This document shows, in pieces, positions 20,042-30,494 of a DNA stretch of 64,000 nucleotides. The stretch is taken from positions 2,484,164-2,548,163 of the forward strand of contig OZ007517.1 in the NCBI GenBank assembly GCA_963931865.1. The letters are read 5' to 3'. The notes beneath the pieces were generated by a model. The model was not told where the DNA came from. It did no database searches and worked only from the letters and a program-made list of their open reading frames with translations. This stretch comes from Axinella damicornis. Taxonomy: Eukaryota > Porifera > Demospongiae > Axinellida > Axinellidae. The position numbers were made by a program, and so were the translations under genes. Positions within the stretch are counted from its first letter, which is position 1; each line of letters starts with the position of its first letter.

Positions 20042-20521
20042 AGTACAACCAGAGAATTCAGAACATCGAGCATGGTGTGTTCACACCCTTGGTATTCGCA
20101 ACAACTGGCGGCATGGGACGGGAAGCATCCACGTTCTACAAACGTCTGGTCAGTATGCTGTCACACAAGCGAGAGAAGCCATACTCAATGCTCATGGGAT
20201 GGCTAAGGTGCCGCCTGAGTTTTACCGTCATTCGCTCAGCCATCATGTGCGTACGTGGCACACAGTCCTCTTTCGGGAGACCTGTCAATGAGGAAGACCT
20301 GACCCTGGCATCCACCGAAGGCCAGGTGCCATATGAGAACATTTGAACATTTGAACATTTGTATCTACATATGCCTTGAGCTAACAGTGCAGATAGTGTT
20401 GTTTTCTATACTTTTTGTATGAGTTTTGTCCTGTACCTGTGGTTGACCCACAAAATTTCTTGACTCCAAAAAAAAAAAAAAAAAAAAAATTATCTATGGT
20501 ATATCTAGAAAGAAAAAAATA
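20042..20521 (+). mobile_element. 5'-truncated retrotransposon insertion with poly(A)
   Basis: ATCATTCT flanks the insert (20034-20041 and 20522-20529), and the related sequence at 16343 has a single ATCATTCT. Inside, an open segment of about 95 codons (V-F-T-P-L-V-F-A-T-T-G-G-M-G-R-E-A and onward, stop at about 20344) resembles C-terminal tails that follow reverse transcriptases in marine invertebrate elements. A 22-nt A run at 20468-20489 follows, then 32 bp before the duplication. The protein resemblance is from memory and is the weaker part. Confidence 0.65.
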
Positions 20522-20647
20522 ATCATTCTATTTACATGCTTGGTTTGAGGGGTTGTATCTTCGTTGGCCGTTATCCTGCTGGTGCATCAGTATGGTAAAA
20601 TCGAAATTTCCTTGGCCATCCCTAAATAGCGCGTTCTCTGATATTAA

Positions 20648-20689
20648 TTATTTACGCGGCACAATTTTTTCCCTACCAGGAGTGTAATT
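20648..20689. repeat. Solo cassette right end
   Basis: A lone copy of the cassette right terminal stretch (ACGCGGCACAATTTTTTCC...CCAGGAGTG). Another solo copy is at 16873-16913, ending exactly where the hairpin MITE begins. Confidence 0.7.
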
Positions 20690-21175
20690 ATCCATGCCTA
20701 AGCACGCGGCGGGCGGCGCAACATTACTATTTTCCACTTGGATATACGGTCATACGCTAAATTGGACACCTGGACGTCGGACATCGGACAGACGGACGGA
20801 CGGACATCCTGAAGAGCACGACTATGTGGGGCTCGCTCAGGCTCGCCCCAATTATACGTTGTACAGCGCCATATAGCTCCGCGCGCGAGACTACGACTGG
20901 TGTGGGGCTCGCTCACGCTCGCCCAATTATCATCCTGTAGTGCGCCGGGCACAGCCCAAGTCATGTAAACCGGAGGTGGATGTGAAACGGTATGCATCCG
21001 CGGAGAGTACACGGAAATTCATGGGGTATATCGGACTATTATACGGAAAACTGCCAGTCCGCTGGCCAACTGGAGCACCTTTGAGCACTGTCAAGGTTCG
21101 TTGGGCATTTTTACGCAGTAGCTGCTATGTAGCTGGATTATGAACCAGCAGCTACGACCAAGTACACTAAGCAAC

Positions 21176-21604
21176 CGTTCCCAGGCCTACCCCGTTTTTT
21201 CTGTTCTTCGGTTTCCGTTGACAATAATACACGGATGCGGAAGGGCGGCGAAAAACGCGGAAGGCCTGGTATCATTCAAGTGACGTCAGGTGGACGCAAG
21301 GGTACAGGGTGGACGTAGGGGGGGCGGGGCCCGTAGTCGTTTCAGCAGGTCCTGAACTTGGCTGAGGGCTGTTCATCATCCAGTCGGCTCCGCGACTAGT
21401 CGAGACCCTCAGACGATCTACACAACTTCGTCGGCGGTTTTTAAACTTATCTGCGGTTGGGCCACACCCCTTACGCCACTTGACATAAAGCACGTGATGA
21501 ATGGTACCAGGCCTTCCCCGTTTTTCGCCGCCTTCCGCATCCTTGTATTATTGTCAACGAAAACCGAAGAACAGAAAAAACGGGGTAGGCCTGGGAACGA
21601 GGCT
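21176..21604. mobile_element. Inverted-repeat element with ~90 bp arms
   Basis: CGTTCCCAGGCCTACCCCG at the left and CGGGGTAGGCCTGGGAACG at the right extend into long inverted arms that include CAATAATACACGGATGCGG and its near complement. The right end finishes GAGGCTA, as in the dispersed palindrome family. No coding sequence is recognised between the arms. Confidence 0.65.
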
Positions 21605-21805
21605 ATGTAATCGACATGTTTATCTCAGCTACACACTCGCAAATTCACACTTAGCTATCATACTACTCGTAAGCACGTGGCCAGGCTGCTCATGCGGCCG
21701 CGGCGTGCGCGCGAGGCAATTATGCGGATACGAGTATTATCTATGACCCATCGACTCGAAAAAGTAGGCGTATACGGTCAGTCGGTAGCTACATGATAAT
21801 AGCTA

Positions 21806-22769
21806 ATGGCTGCATTGCTACGAGTTACTAGTAGCCGGTGCCCCTTTCTTCACACTGTAAGGGCATGGGCATCGAATTACTCTTTCTCGGCAGCAGTTCG
21901 ATCGGCTAGCAGTTCGATCGGCTACAGATGGAATGTTAATACAGTTGCTCACAAGATTTTCAAGTTACCAATGAGCAACCTTACGCTACCATTTCCAGAT
22001 CGTAGCTTTAGTCCAAGCGCCACTCTCTCCTGTTTGGATCTCGTAACGCAAGGACCGAAGAAGACTAAACTGGAGGAAACAGTAATCAAGTGTCAAATGG
22101 CCAGTATTACAACATTCGCGAGTAAGCGGCCGCCCTACGGATATCGAGAAAGACGCGAGAAAATCGAGAAGATTGCAGCGCAATTCGAGCAACTCAGAAA
22201 TCAGTATGGGGGTGCTAAGTGTGTCGTGGGAGTCTACATAACAGGCTATCCACCAATTGGCAAAACACTACTTGCTCACGAGATCGGGGAGGAATATCAG
22301 ACAAACTCTGGTCTGATATATGGCAAAAAACCTGTTGTTGCCATGATAGATGGGAGAACCCCGGGTAGCTTCTTTCGGTCCTACATTCGCTTGGCAGAGA
22401 ATCTAGGTCTCCCTGCGAACCACTACACTCAGTTTACGCACGGCAATATGGAGATACTGCTAGCCTACCTTTCCATTGATGTGCTGAAAAAACTCGGTGA
22501 GGGGGTTCCAGATTGGCTTTTGATTATTGATGGACTGAGTTCTGAATGTAAGTTACAGCAATTGAAATTTTCACCTAGCTGTATTATGCATGTCCTCATG
22601 CACTTCTATACTTAAGGTTTTAGCAGATTTCGTGCCTCCTTGCCACATCCTGGGGAAGAAAACTGGGGTGGAGGGCAAATACTGGTAACCACTGAAGATG
22701 ATCACATTGTCCCTTACTTCAACCGTTTTGCTCAAAGTTATCCAATGACTGAACTATACAATGATCGGT
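21806..22769 (+). CDS. NB-ARC/STAND NTPase, partial
   Basis: The first exon runs from ATG 21806 to about 22547 (donor GTAAGT at 22548) and encodes about 247 residues. After a non-conserved N-terminus and a charged helix (about 108-135) comes a P-loop NTPase core: Walker A G-Y-P-P-I-G-K-T at 147-154 and Walker B L-L-I-I-D at 238-242. A second exon (about 22624-22769, donor GTACGT) has L-P-H-P-G-E-E-N-W-G-G-G-Q-I-L-V-T-T, the NB-ARC sensor region typical of animal NLR-like proteins. The two exons do not join in frame with the obvious splice sites, and no later exons are seen. It may be a decayed or truncated gene, or use an atypical junction. NB-ARC proteins act as nucleotide-driven switches in immune or cell-death signalling. 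The effector and repeat domains are not visible. Confidence 0.7.
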
Positions 22770-22919
22770 ACGTTTCGGGGAGGAGAGGGAGAGTAATGAA
22801 CAAAATGAGGGGAATGCCTTGTGATGTTGTAAATCTTTAATGTCTTGATAGGCCTATAGACTCTCAACTCATCCCCACCAAATCAGAACTGCCTGTTTTT
22901 TTTCTGGAATCAGGTCATC

Positions 22920-23562
22920 CATCACCTTGAGGGCAAGTGGACTTCGTGGAAACGATGGAAAACAGAAATGGAAAATGGGAACCCAGAAAAAATTATCTGT
23001 GGTGTCCTCATTCACTGGACCGGTGGACTGGACTGGACTGGGCTCACCCAAAATTCCGTAAAATGCAAGTAGGACAGAAGCTAAACATTCACTAAAGTTG
23101 CTTGCATAGCCTGCTATAAGACATTAATTTACAACATCACAAGGCATTCCCCTGTCTTTCCTTGAGTCGGTAGAGGTCAAAGGTGGCGTACATATTATGA
23201 TAAGCTTCAACAATGAGCTCCAGCTATTGTTGTGGATGATAGAGGAATATTATTTCTGTTTTTCTGTGCTTCAGCAGAAGGCTGGAGTTTGGTATCTGCA
23301 TGAATGCATAAAATTTAATGCTCTAATCTTTCATTAAATATGCACGTGACATTTGACCTCTACCGACTCAAGGAATGACACAAAAGTAGGCAACTTTAGC
23401 AAATGAATAAGCATGTTTATATAGCTTCTGTCCTACACTAAAAAGGGAATTTTGGGTGAATTCAGTCCACCGGTCCAGTGAATAAAGACACCCTAGTACC
23501 ATAGATAATTTCTTTCTGCGTTTCCGTTTTCCATTTCCGAGAAGTCCACTTTCCCCCTTGAT
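22920..23562. mobile_element. Foldback element with ~220-270 bp arms
   Basis: The left arm (22920-23192) and right arm (23343-23562) are imperfect inverted copies sharing AAGTGGACTTC, CACTGGACCGGTGGACTG, GGACAGAAGCTA and CTTGAGTCGGTAGAGGTCAA. The loop of about 150 bp has no ORF. It lies just behind the last NB-ARC exon and may have separated it from the rest of the gene. Confidence 0.7.
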
Positions 23563-23887
23563 GACAATATCACATCAATTAACAATCCAGACTGCCTTTA
23601 ATAATTAGGAAGTCATGAATATGATTATCTGACCAACACGTACCCTGTTTGTATACAGTTTTAAAATCCTAAGGCAGAGACAGTCTCATGCAGCAACTCA
23701 CTATTCTCATGCTCCTTCTGGATATTCAAATCAGATGGCATGAAGAAGCAAGACGACATCATGAAGAAGATGAAAAACAGTACAATGAGGTCAGTCAACA
23801 TACTTGCTGAACTATTTGCATGTCTTTTAATCACATGACCACTGTGCAAATAAATACTTTAACCATTGCCTCTGTCATCTGTGTTTC

Positions 23888-24160
23888 ATGCTGTCAGTCT
23901 TCCAGGTGGTCTGTGGGTATGTAATCCTATCATGTGTACTCCTGTTAACTGTAAACATATTGATAAAATTCATTGCAGGGAATGGAACTATAACAGTGGG
24001 ATGCATGTAAGCCTTGAATCTACTCTGAAGGGCGAGTAGATACATGTGCCCATCATCCCACTCTTATAGTTCCACAATGAATTTTACTCACATTTACTAA
24101 CAGATATACATGATAAGATTACATAACCCACAGACCACCTGGAAAACTGACAGCTTGATG
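23888..24160. mobile_element. 273 bp hairpin element
   Basis: CATGCTGTCAGTCTTCCAGG at the left is the near complement of CCTGGAAAACTGACAGCTTG at the right. The arms continue inward through CACAGACCACC and GGAACTATAA to a centre near 24025. Non-coding. Confidence 0.7.
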
Positions 24161-24310
24161 GTTATACAAATGCACTGCTGTCACTTGTCAGAAGTATCTG
24201 TATTGTATTCCAGTTCCCACACTGATGAAAACATCTTAGGCAGAGTTCTATAAGTTACTCTGTCCCAACTTCCCTGTGTAAACTGAGTCAATTTCCTAAA
24301 AAAACATTAA

Positions 24311-24533
24311 AATGTATGGAGATGTACTGTAGGGCTATATAGCAGAACAGCAAAAAGTAAGAAAACAAGCAGGGATGATGGCATAAAACAGTTCAGTATA
24401 CAACCCCATCTTACATATCTTTCCACATAATACATGTATGGAGAAAAGTATGTAGAGTGTTGTATACTGAACTGTTTTATGCCATCATCCCTGCTTCTTT
24501 TCTCTGCTATTCCTACATCTCCATACATTTTTA
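24311..24533. mobile_element. 223 bp hairpin element
   Basis: AATGTATGGAGATGTA at the left mirrors TACATCTCCATACATT at the right. Internal arms share GCAGGGATGATGGCATAAAA and ACAGTTCAGTATACAAC. It is the third hairpin in 1.7 kb. Confidence 0.7.
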
Positions 24534-26135
24534 ATACTCATTTGTGTAGCAGCATACTTGATAGCATTCACTCCGCACACAGTATATACACAATTTTGAG
24601 TTCACAGTTCAAAGTTGCTCTACGCATGCGCACATATGAAGAAAATGGCGTCGCATATGAAGCCATAGTTATTGAGTGGGCGGTTCAAGCGCCTCAGTGA
24701 GACTTCGAAGTTGTCAAAAAACGATGGGGTCGTGCACTGCTCAGTGTAAAATGCTGCTGTTTTGGTTTTGTGCAAACACCATGGATAATACACAAACACC
24801 GTCGTGAGGGAGTCAGCAAATCAAGTTGAACTAGCCCGTCGAAAGCGGCGCGAGGGCCTAGGCCCGGAAAGAGAAAACCGATTTTGGCGGTTTGGCGACT
24901 TTTTGGTGCGGTAGCTACTTTCACGACGGTTTTTCACGACACTGGGAGTCTTCTTGGCCAGGAAAACACTCGAAGATGATTAGTAAGTTGTTATAAAGGC
25001 TTATTTGCTGCCCGATTTTGAAAGATTTTCTATTCAGCATAGCTATAGCTATTGCGTGTCCGTTGTATCCCTACATATAGAGTCTACCGACTCTATGATG
25101 ATGCAAAGCGTAGACTACTGATAACGATTTCTGTTGACTCATGTATATAGTTACATATCAAGAAGTAGCAAGCTTTCATGCCAATTCACACTTTTGGCTT
25201 CATGACTTTATAATAGGAGGCTAGCTATATAGCGGCTAGCTGGATGTCCTGTTTTTGACTACCAAATTTTGTTCACCACTGTGTAGCTTGAAGTGTGCAT
25301 GAGGTTGATTTTGGTGTCGTCTCCTGGGGTTTTGTGTTCCAGTTTTCGGCTGATTGACCTGATAAACAACTGGCATGAATATCAGTCGATGTCAACTCAC
25401 TGGGTCCATGTTTTACCAGTCGTTTTCATGACTCTCGTCATCCTAGCAGCATTCCTGCCACGTTGTTCAGCAGGAAGTGACGGACTTGGATTGGTCTCTG
25501 GGTGACTTAACTGATTACGGAGTAAATGAGAGAACCCAGGAAGAAAACAGTCAAACGTCGATATCACATGGTCAGGTGTGCGCATGTCCAGCCATTAACA
25601 TCAAAGGCTGGCCAAAAGTAATAATAGTTTGTTATAGCACTTTGATCATTTTTGCTCAAAACATCTTGATATGCATGTTGAAACGTACATCTCAACTCTA
25701 CAGTAGCCATAGAACCACCAAACAATACTACTAACAACTAGACGAATGCAGAACATTGTGATGTCAGATCTGTGTCATGACTGCATGGTCACAGTGAGTT
25801 TAGTGTTACCGAGTGCAGTCAACTTCCCATCCTCTGGCAATAGCTGAAGCAGTCTAACAGGCACATCACACCGTCACGGTGATGGCTTATACACAGCTAT
25901 CATGCTCAGTGCACACCATGGCGACTAGTGTGCTCTGCATGCAGGACATGCGAAGCGCTCTCCCCGTCTTCATGAAATGCTTTAGCCACTCACCGCCCCG
26001 CTATAGTCTCCATCTTTACAAGGCCTTGACTTGTTGAGGTAGACTGTTCATAGTTCGCGTCTCAGTTCAGTTGGACATATCATGATCGATAGTGGACTCA
26101 GTTTGGAAATAACGCATGACGCATAATTATGCACA
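24534..26135. other. No recognised gene; weak exon-like signals
   Basis: A possible first exon (ATGATTA|GTAAGT at about 24975) and a possible internal exon near 25471-25572 (CAG| before, GTCAGG after, open throughout, acidic and polar) lie on the plus strand. No known domain supports them and they do not obviously connect. The rest shows no coding signal that I trust. Confidence 0.3.
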
Positions 26136-27723
26136 TATAACTATCAGAATGTATAACATTGTGGGGCGAGCCTGAGCGAGTGCATGCATATGCAACATTC
26201 ATTTCGAATGTAGCTAACTCAACCTCAGGCTGTAAGAACTGTATGGACAATACATGATGACATAGCTATACATGCGGCACGAGTAGACAGTGAAAGCACT
26301 CTCGCTGTCTTCTTTCGATATATTATTATTATTATTATTATTAGAGCTTTACAGCCAAAAGCTGACAGACTACACCTACAATAAAGGAGTAGCTGGAAAA
26401 GACACAATGATACATATTAGCCATAACTGCAGAAAAGAAATGTGTGAACTTTAACTACTTAAGCTTAGCTCTAGTTCGTGAAGAAATTGGACTAGGTTTC
26501 ACTGGAGTCCACGATAAACTGGACCTGGTGCACCCACGCCGCACAGATAAGCCTGGAACATTGCCCCTTTCTTCATAGCATACTTGCCTAGCTCCACTCA
26601 CATCCAACTCATTGTCACTGTCACTGTCTTTACTCCCACATCTTTTCTCCTCCTCCTAACCACTGGGGTCCAGCCCTCTTCTCCCTCCTTCGTGAACTTC
26701 ACCCCAACCGTGTCTTGCCTCATCTCAACAACTACAGGATCACACTCTACCAACTTGATGTCATCATCTGTATTTTCATATTCAGTAGAGTCTGACTCAC
26801 TGCAGTCCGCCTGGGTTCCTCTGGGCAGGGTTGATCAGCGACATGATGGTGGTGCAATCAATAGGAGCAGACGTTCGTGCCCTCTGGGAGCTTTTCCCAT
26901 TGCTGTTGCCCCTCCATCAGCTGCTCCATGCCCAGTAGTACTCGTATTCTTTCTTGTTCTCCTTTTCCGTTTCTTCTTTGCTTTCCCCTGCTCAGTTATC
27001 ACCTTTTGGCTGCGGCCAGAAGAAGCACACCGAAAATCCTCCACCTTGACTGTCTAGCTGTCCAATTGGCGCCTCCGTAGGTGCAGCCCTTGCTCTTGCA
27101 AGTGGAAACAAACAGGCATAGGCACACCAAACCTTGCTCAGTTGAACAAAAGCTCCATCCAGAACAGACACAGAAATTGGTGATTGCGGCCATTTTGTTT
27201 TTTTTGTATATGCAGTAGCTCCATGACTGTAGCATTGAAGAGCAGAGGTCTACGAGTCAGTGACTTCAACGTGCACTGACACAGTGAGCAAACCGTGCAG
27301 CCGCGATCGGTGAACTTGTAGCTATAGCTAGCTAGCTAAGTTGATCAGTCAGAAGTCGCACTTTCGCAGTCTTTGTTGCCGTGCGGTACCGCGCATCGCT
27401 GTATCCATTGAAGAGGTAGACTCGTGAGTGGTCTCCGTCCCTGTTGTAGGCATCCAAGGAGTACACGTTTCACGATTCGTGCCTCTCAGCTAGCTAGCTA
27501 CGGTGCTTAATTGTCGAGCGTGCAAGTACTAGTGTGAATTATCATGACGCAAGTAACTTTCGGTTATTTGCGGAAGCGTTTATTTACGGTACGACGTACG
27601 ATACATACATACATACAGACATACAGACACCGTCTCCGTTTTACACGTCTATGCTCGCTCAGGCTCGCCCCAATTATATAGAAAAAGTCGTCTATGTGGG
27701 GCTCGCTCAGGCTCGCCCCAATA
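26136..27723. mobile_element. Long form of a GGGGCGAGCCTGAGCGAG-ended element
   Basis: The element starts CAGAATGTATAACATTGTGG with TGGGGCGAGCCTGAGCGAG and ends with the inverse GCTCGCTCAGGCTCGCCCCA, the latter duplicated (27650-27672, 27697-27721). It is a reverse-complement relative of the shorter element at 49336-49980. The two share stretches such as GCGGCACGAG and AAGAGGTAGACTCG. The extra length is mostly a nested insertion at about 26318-27210. Confidence 0.65.
26318..27210 (-). mobile_element. Nested retrotransposon-like insertion with (TAA)n tail
   Basis: The shorter sibling at 49 kb reads straight across this point. On the minus strand the ~890 bp insert begins near ACAAAAAAAACAAAATGGCC and ends in (TAA)n at 26341-26321. 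That 3' microsatellite is typical of CR1/L2/RTE-type LINEs and the SINEs they mobilise. A lysine/arginine-rich open segment (K-A-K-K-K-R-K-R-R-T-R-K, about 26985-26950) lies inside, but its frame is broken. Confidence 0.5.
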
Positions 27724-27960
27724 ACATTTGTTTAGCAGTCACACCCTTAGTAGTCAAATCCTGAAGCATATGCATCATGTATGCTGGTTGAGTGATGCTT
27801 GTATAATCAGCATAATGATAGGAAGGTTCGTACAGGAAGCTCTCTGGTTATTAAGTCTCTAAATGTAACCTTGCAAGCGATGGTAGCTATTCATGCAGTT
27901 AGAGAACCAGGAACCACCCCAACCTTGTTTATCCATGCAGTATTAGTTGGGGGTAGTGCC

Positions 27961-28047
27961 TAGCCTCGTTCCCAAGCCTCTGCCCAGCATCCGTCACAGC
28001 CGTGGAGGTGCGAGATAAATCTGGGCGGAGGCCTGGGATCGAGGCTA
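27961..28047. mobile_element. TAGCCTCG palindromic MITE, 9 bp TSD
   Basis: The element reads TAGCCTCGTTCCCAAGCC at the left and GGCCTGGGATCGAGGCTA at the right. It is flanked by GGTAGTGCC (27952-27960) and GGTGGTGCC (28048-28056), an 8/9 match. It belongs to the family also seen at 40797-40831 and 63091-63129. Confidence 0.8.
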
Positions 28048-28203
28048 GGTGGTGCCAGTCATGAAGTGTATTAATAAGTTGTGGTGGGAGGAACTACGAC
28101 ATGTAAACATGTATAACCTAACACTTTCTCAGTGAGAACTCACTGAAACTAACAACTTGAACTTTTGCAGTGGAATGATCGAAGGAAGGTCTCTCTCCGC
28201 ACC

Positions 28204-30449
28204 ATGGCTGAGGAATTTTCTCGGAGTAAGCTAGGTAAACCGCAGCTATTCTTTGTACATACTCTTGCACAAATACCTCTGGTTAATAAGTGCATGTGTA
28301 CATGTACAGGTTGTGGTTCATGCAATTATACTATACTTCAATGAAATACTGTGATATGATTGGCCAGTTGAAGGGGGTTTATTTAACTTATACCCGGTAC
28401 ACCCTGGCAATAGAGCCCGGGCGTAATGATACGATGAACAAATAGGAGGCAGCTGTCAGTTTGTTTACATAAAAACAATGAGATAATGTTATTCATAGCG
28501 GAAGCGGTACATGTAAACGCGGTATAGGGTACAAACTAGGGTACAGACTAATGAGACCTTACAGTATTTCATACCTTGCGCCAAATATAACGAAGGGAAA
28601 TTGTTTCTAATGAATTTTGATTTGCTGCACGGGTAGGGTATGGGTAGCCTGATGAGGGCGGCACGAAGCAATATCGGGGCATAAAACGGAGGTTATGCAT
28701 GCCTAAAGAATGCTCATCTTGGCTGAACCAGTAAGTTTTTGTACATGTAGCTAAAAATATACACAGATTGCCGAATATCTCTTCGTCACAACCTAGCAAG
28801 TACTGTGTACTAGTGCTGGAGAAGGTTGGGCTACCGTCTGCCTCGCAGTAATTTGGCGCAAAAGCGCTTGAACAGTGAGTCTAATTGCCTAGGTCCAAAT
28901 GCCTTGAGGCATTTTACTGCCTTGAGGCATTTTACTTTCCTGTTCCAGGTGTTCATACTTGGTGTTGGAATGTTGGAATGCAACTTGTTTCGGATTGATA
29001 TCTGTTATAGTTCCTGAGATATAAAGCGGCAAAGTTACCAGCAAAAACGTTTATCGAATTGTACATCGTAACCTTAACAATCTAGAAACCAAGTTTAGAC
29101 CGAGGCGGAGACAACCCATCGTAGGATTGGTGAGGCTTGTTGTCTGTATATACAGCTGTTTTCATCATGCATTGCCGGCTGTCTTGAGTCCAGTCCATTA
29201 GTCCAGATTCCAGATTTTACATCTGCCCCTAATTACAGTAGAGCAGGGATTACAAAGTCAGACTACCCACTAAGTAAGTAAAGTGGCAATTATTCATGGT
29301 AGCTACATGTTGATGCCAAGTGCATTAGCGTGAGGCTCTGAATTGGGGATCAACTGTAGTGACCATCTAACTATTCAGTGCCGTAGGAGTAGGTGTGGCA
29401 GCTGCGGCGGCCGCCGGACCAATAATATGCTCAGTCTGGCTAGCAAGTTGTTGAATCTTGCAGTTTCATCCCAAGATTGCACCAGAAACGATCTCAGGTC
29501 GTCTAATTTTCCTGGGGGAGGGCCCCCAGCTAGACCCCCTATGTGACGCACTTCTTGCACTTGCTTCTCGGTTGGCGCACTGTGCGCGCCATGCCATTGC
29601 GCCCCCACGATTTCATCGCGCTCAAATATGCAAAGCGCTCTTCGCCTGACCAAACTAACATTGCTTCCTACGGGCCTGCTATTTGAACAGTCCATTAATT
29701 TGAACACCCCCTTTCTCAAGAAAAATGCTTAATTCTTAGAAGTTCGAACACCCACATTTGAAACTATTATTGTGTTATTTGAACAACTCAGAATAGTGCT
29801 GCTGAAGAAAAAGTAGCTGCAGCAGATACAATGCATACATGCAGTTACAGTAGAGAGCAGTTTTAAATTCAGTGAAAGGTATCTACATGTACGTGTCTCG
29901 ATCGCATCAGCCTGCTGTTAAACAGCATCTGTTTTGTACCACAAATCTCATCCCTGCCTTCATGTGTGTGACCTGTGCCATTGTGTCGTCTGTGTCATAA
30001 TCCCCTCTGTCTCTGTCCCTGCTTGCCGTACTAGTACTCATTCTTGCTTGCACTCCTTCAGCATCCGTATAGCTGCTCTCTCGGCTGCTGTCTTGTAGCG
30101 CCATCTATCTTGTCTCTTGCCTGTTGTTCCGACGGGGCCCTACTGAGTCTGGCTTCCCACTGCCCAGTCCTCAGCATCACCTTGTCTGCAATATCTGGTC
30201 TGTGTGTTGGAATTTCAAACAAAATTCTAATATCCTAAAAAAATTCTTTCTTGGAAAAATCTTTACAATTTGAACACCGGATAATGAAATTTTGTTTGAA
30301 TTATTAGAGTCACTACGGTATTCTCGTTGATCGAATGTTGATAATGCCTAGCGGGTACCCAATACCAGCCAGTTTTATTGCCTATGAGGACACTACAAGA
30401 TTTTCAACCTTGGAGATTGGGTGATGAGAGCATGCAGGACCTTCAAGGC

Positions 30450-30494
<45 letters not shown>

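Noticed and set aside
26584..27057. 157-codon plus-strand frame
   Set aside because: It is the antisense of a nested transposon insert, with no domain and low-complexity hydrophobic runs.
29375..29719. 114-codon minus-strand frame and its plus-strand partner (29343-29546)
   Set aside because: The plus strand contains a G/P-rich stretch of a kind common in invertebrate repeats; I could not link it to a protein family or to the TIR gene exons around it.
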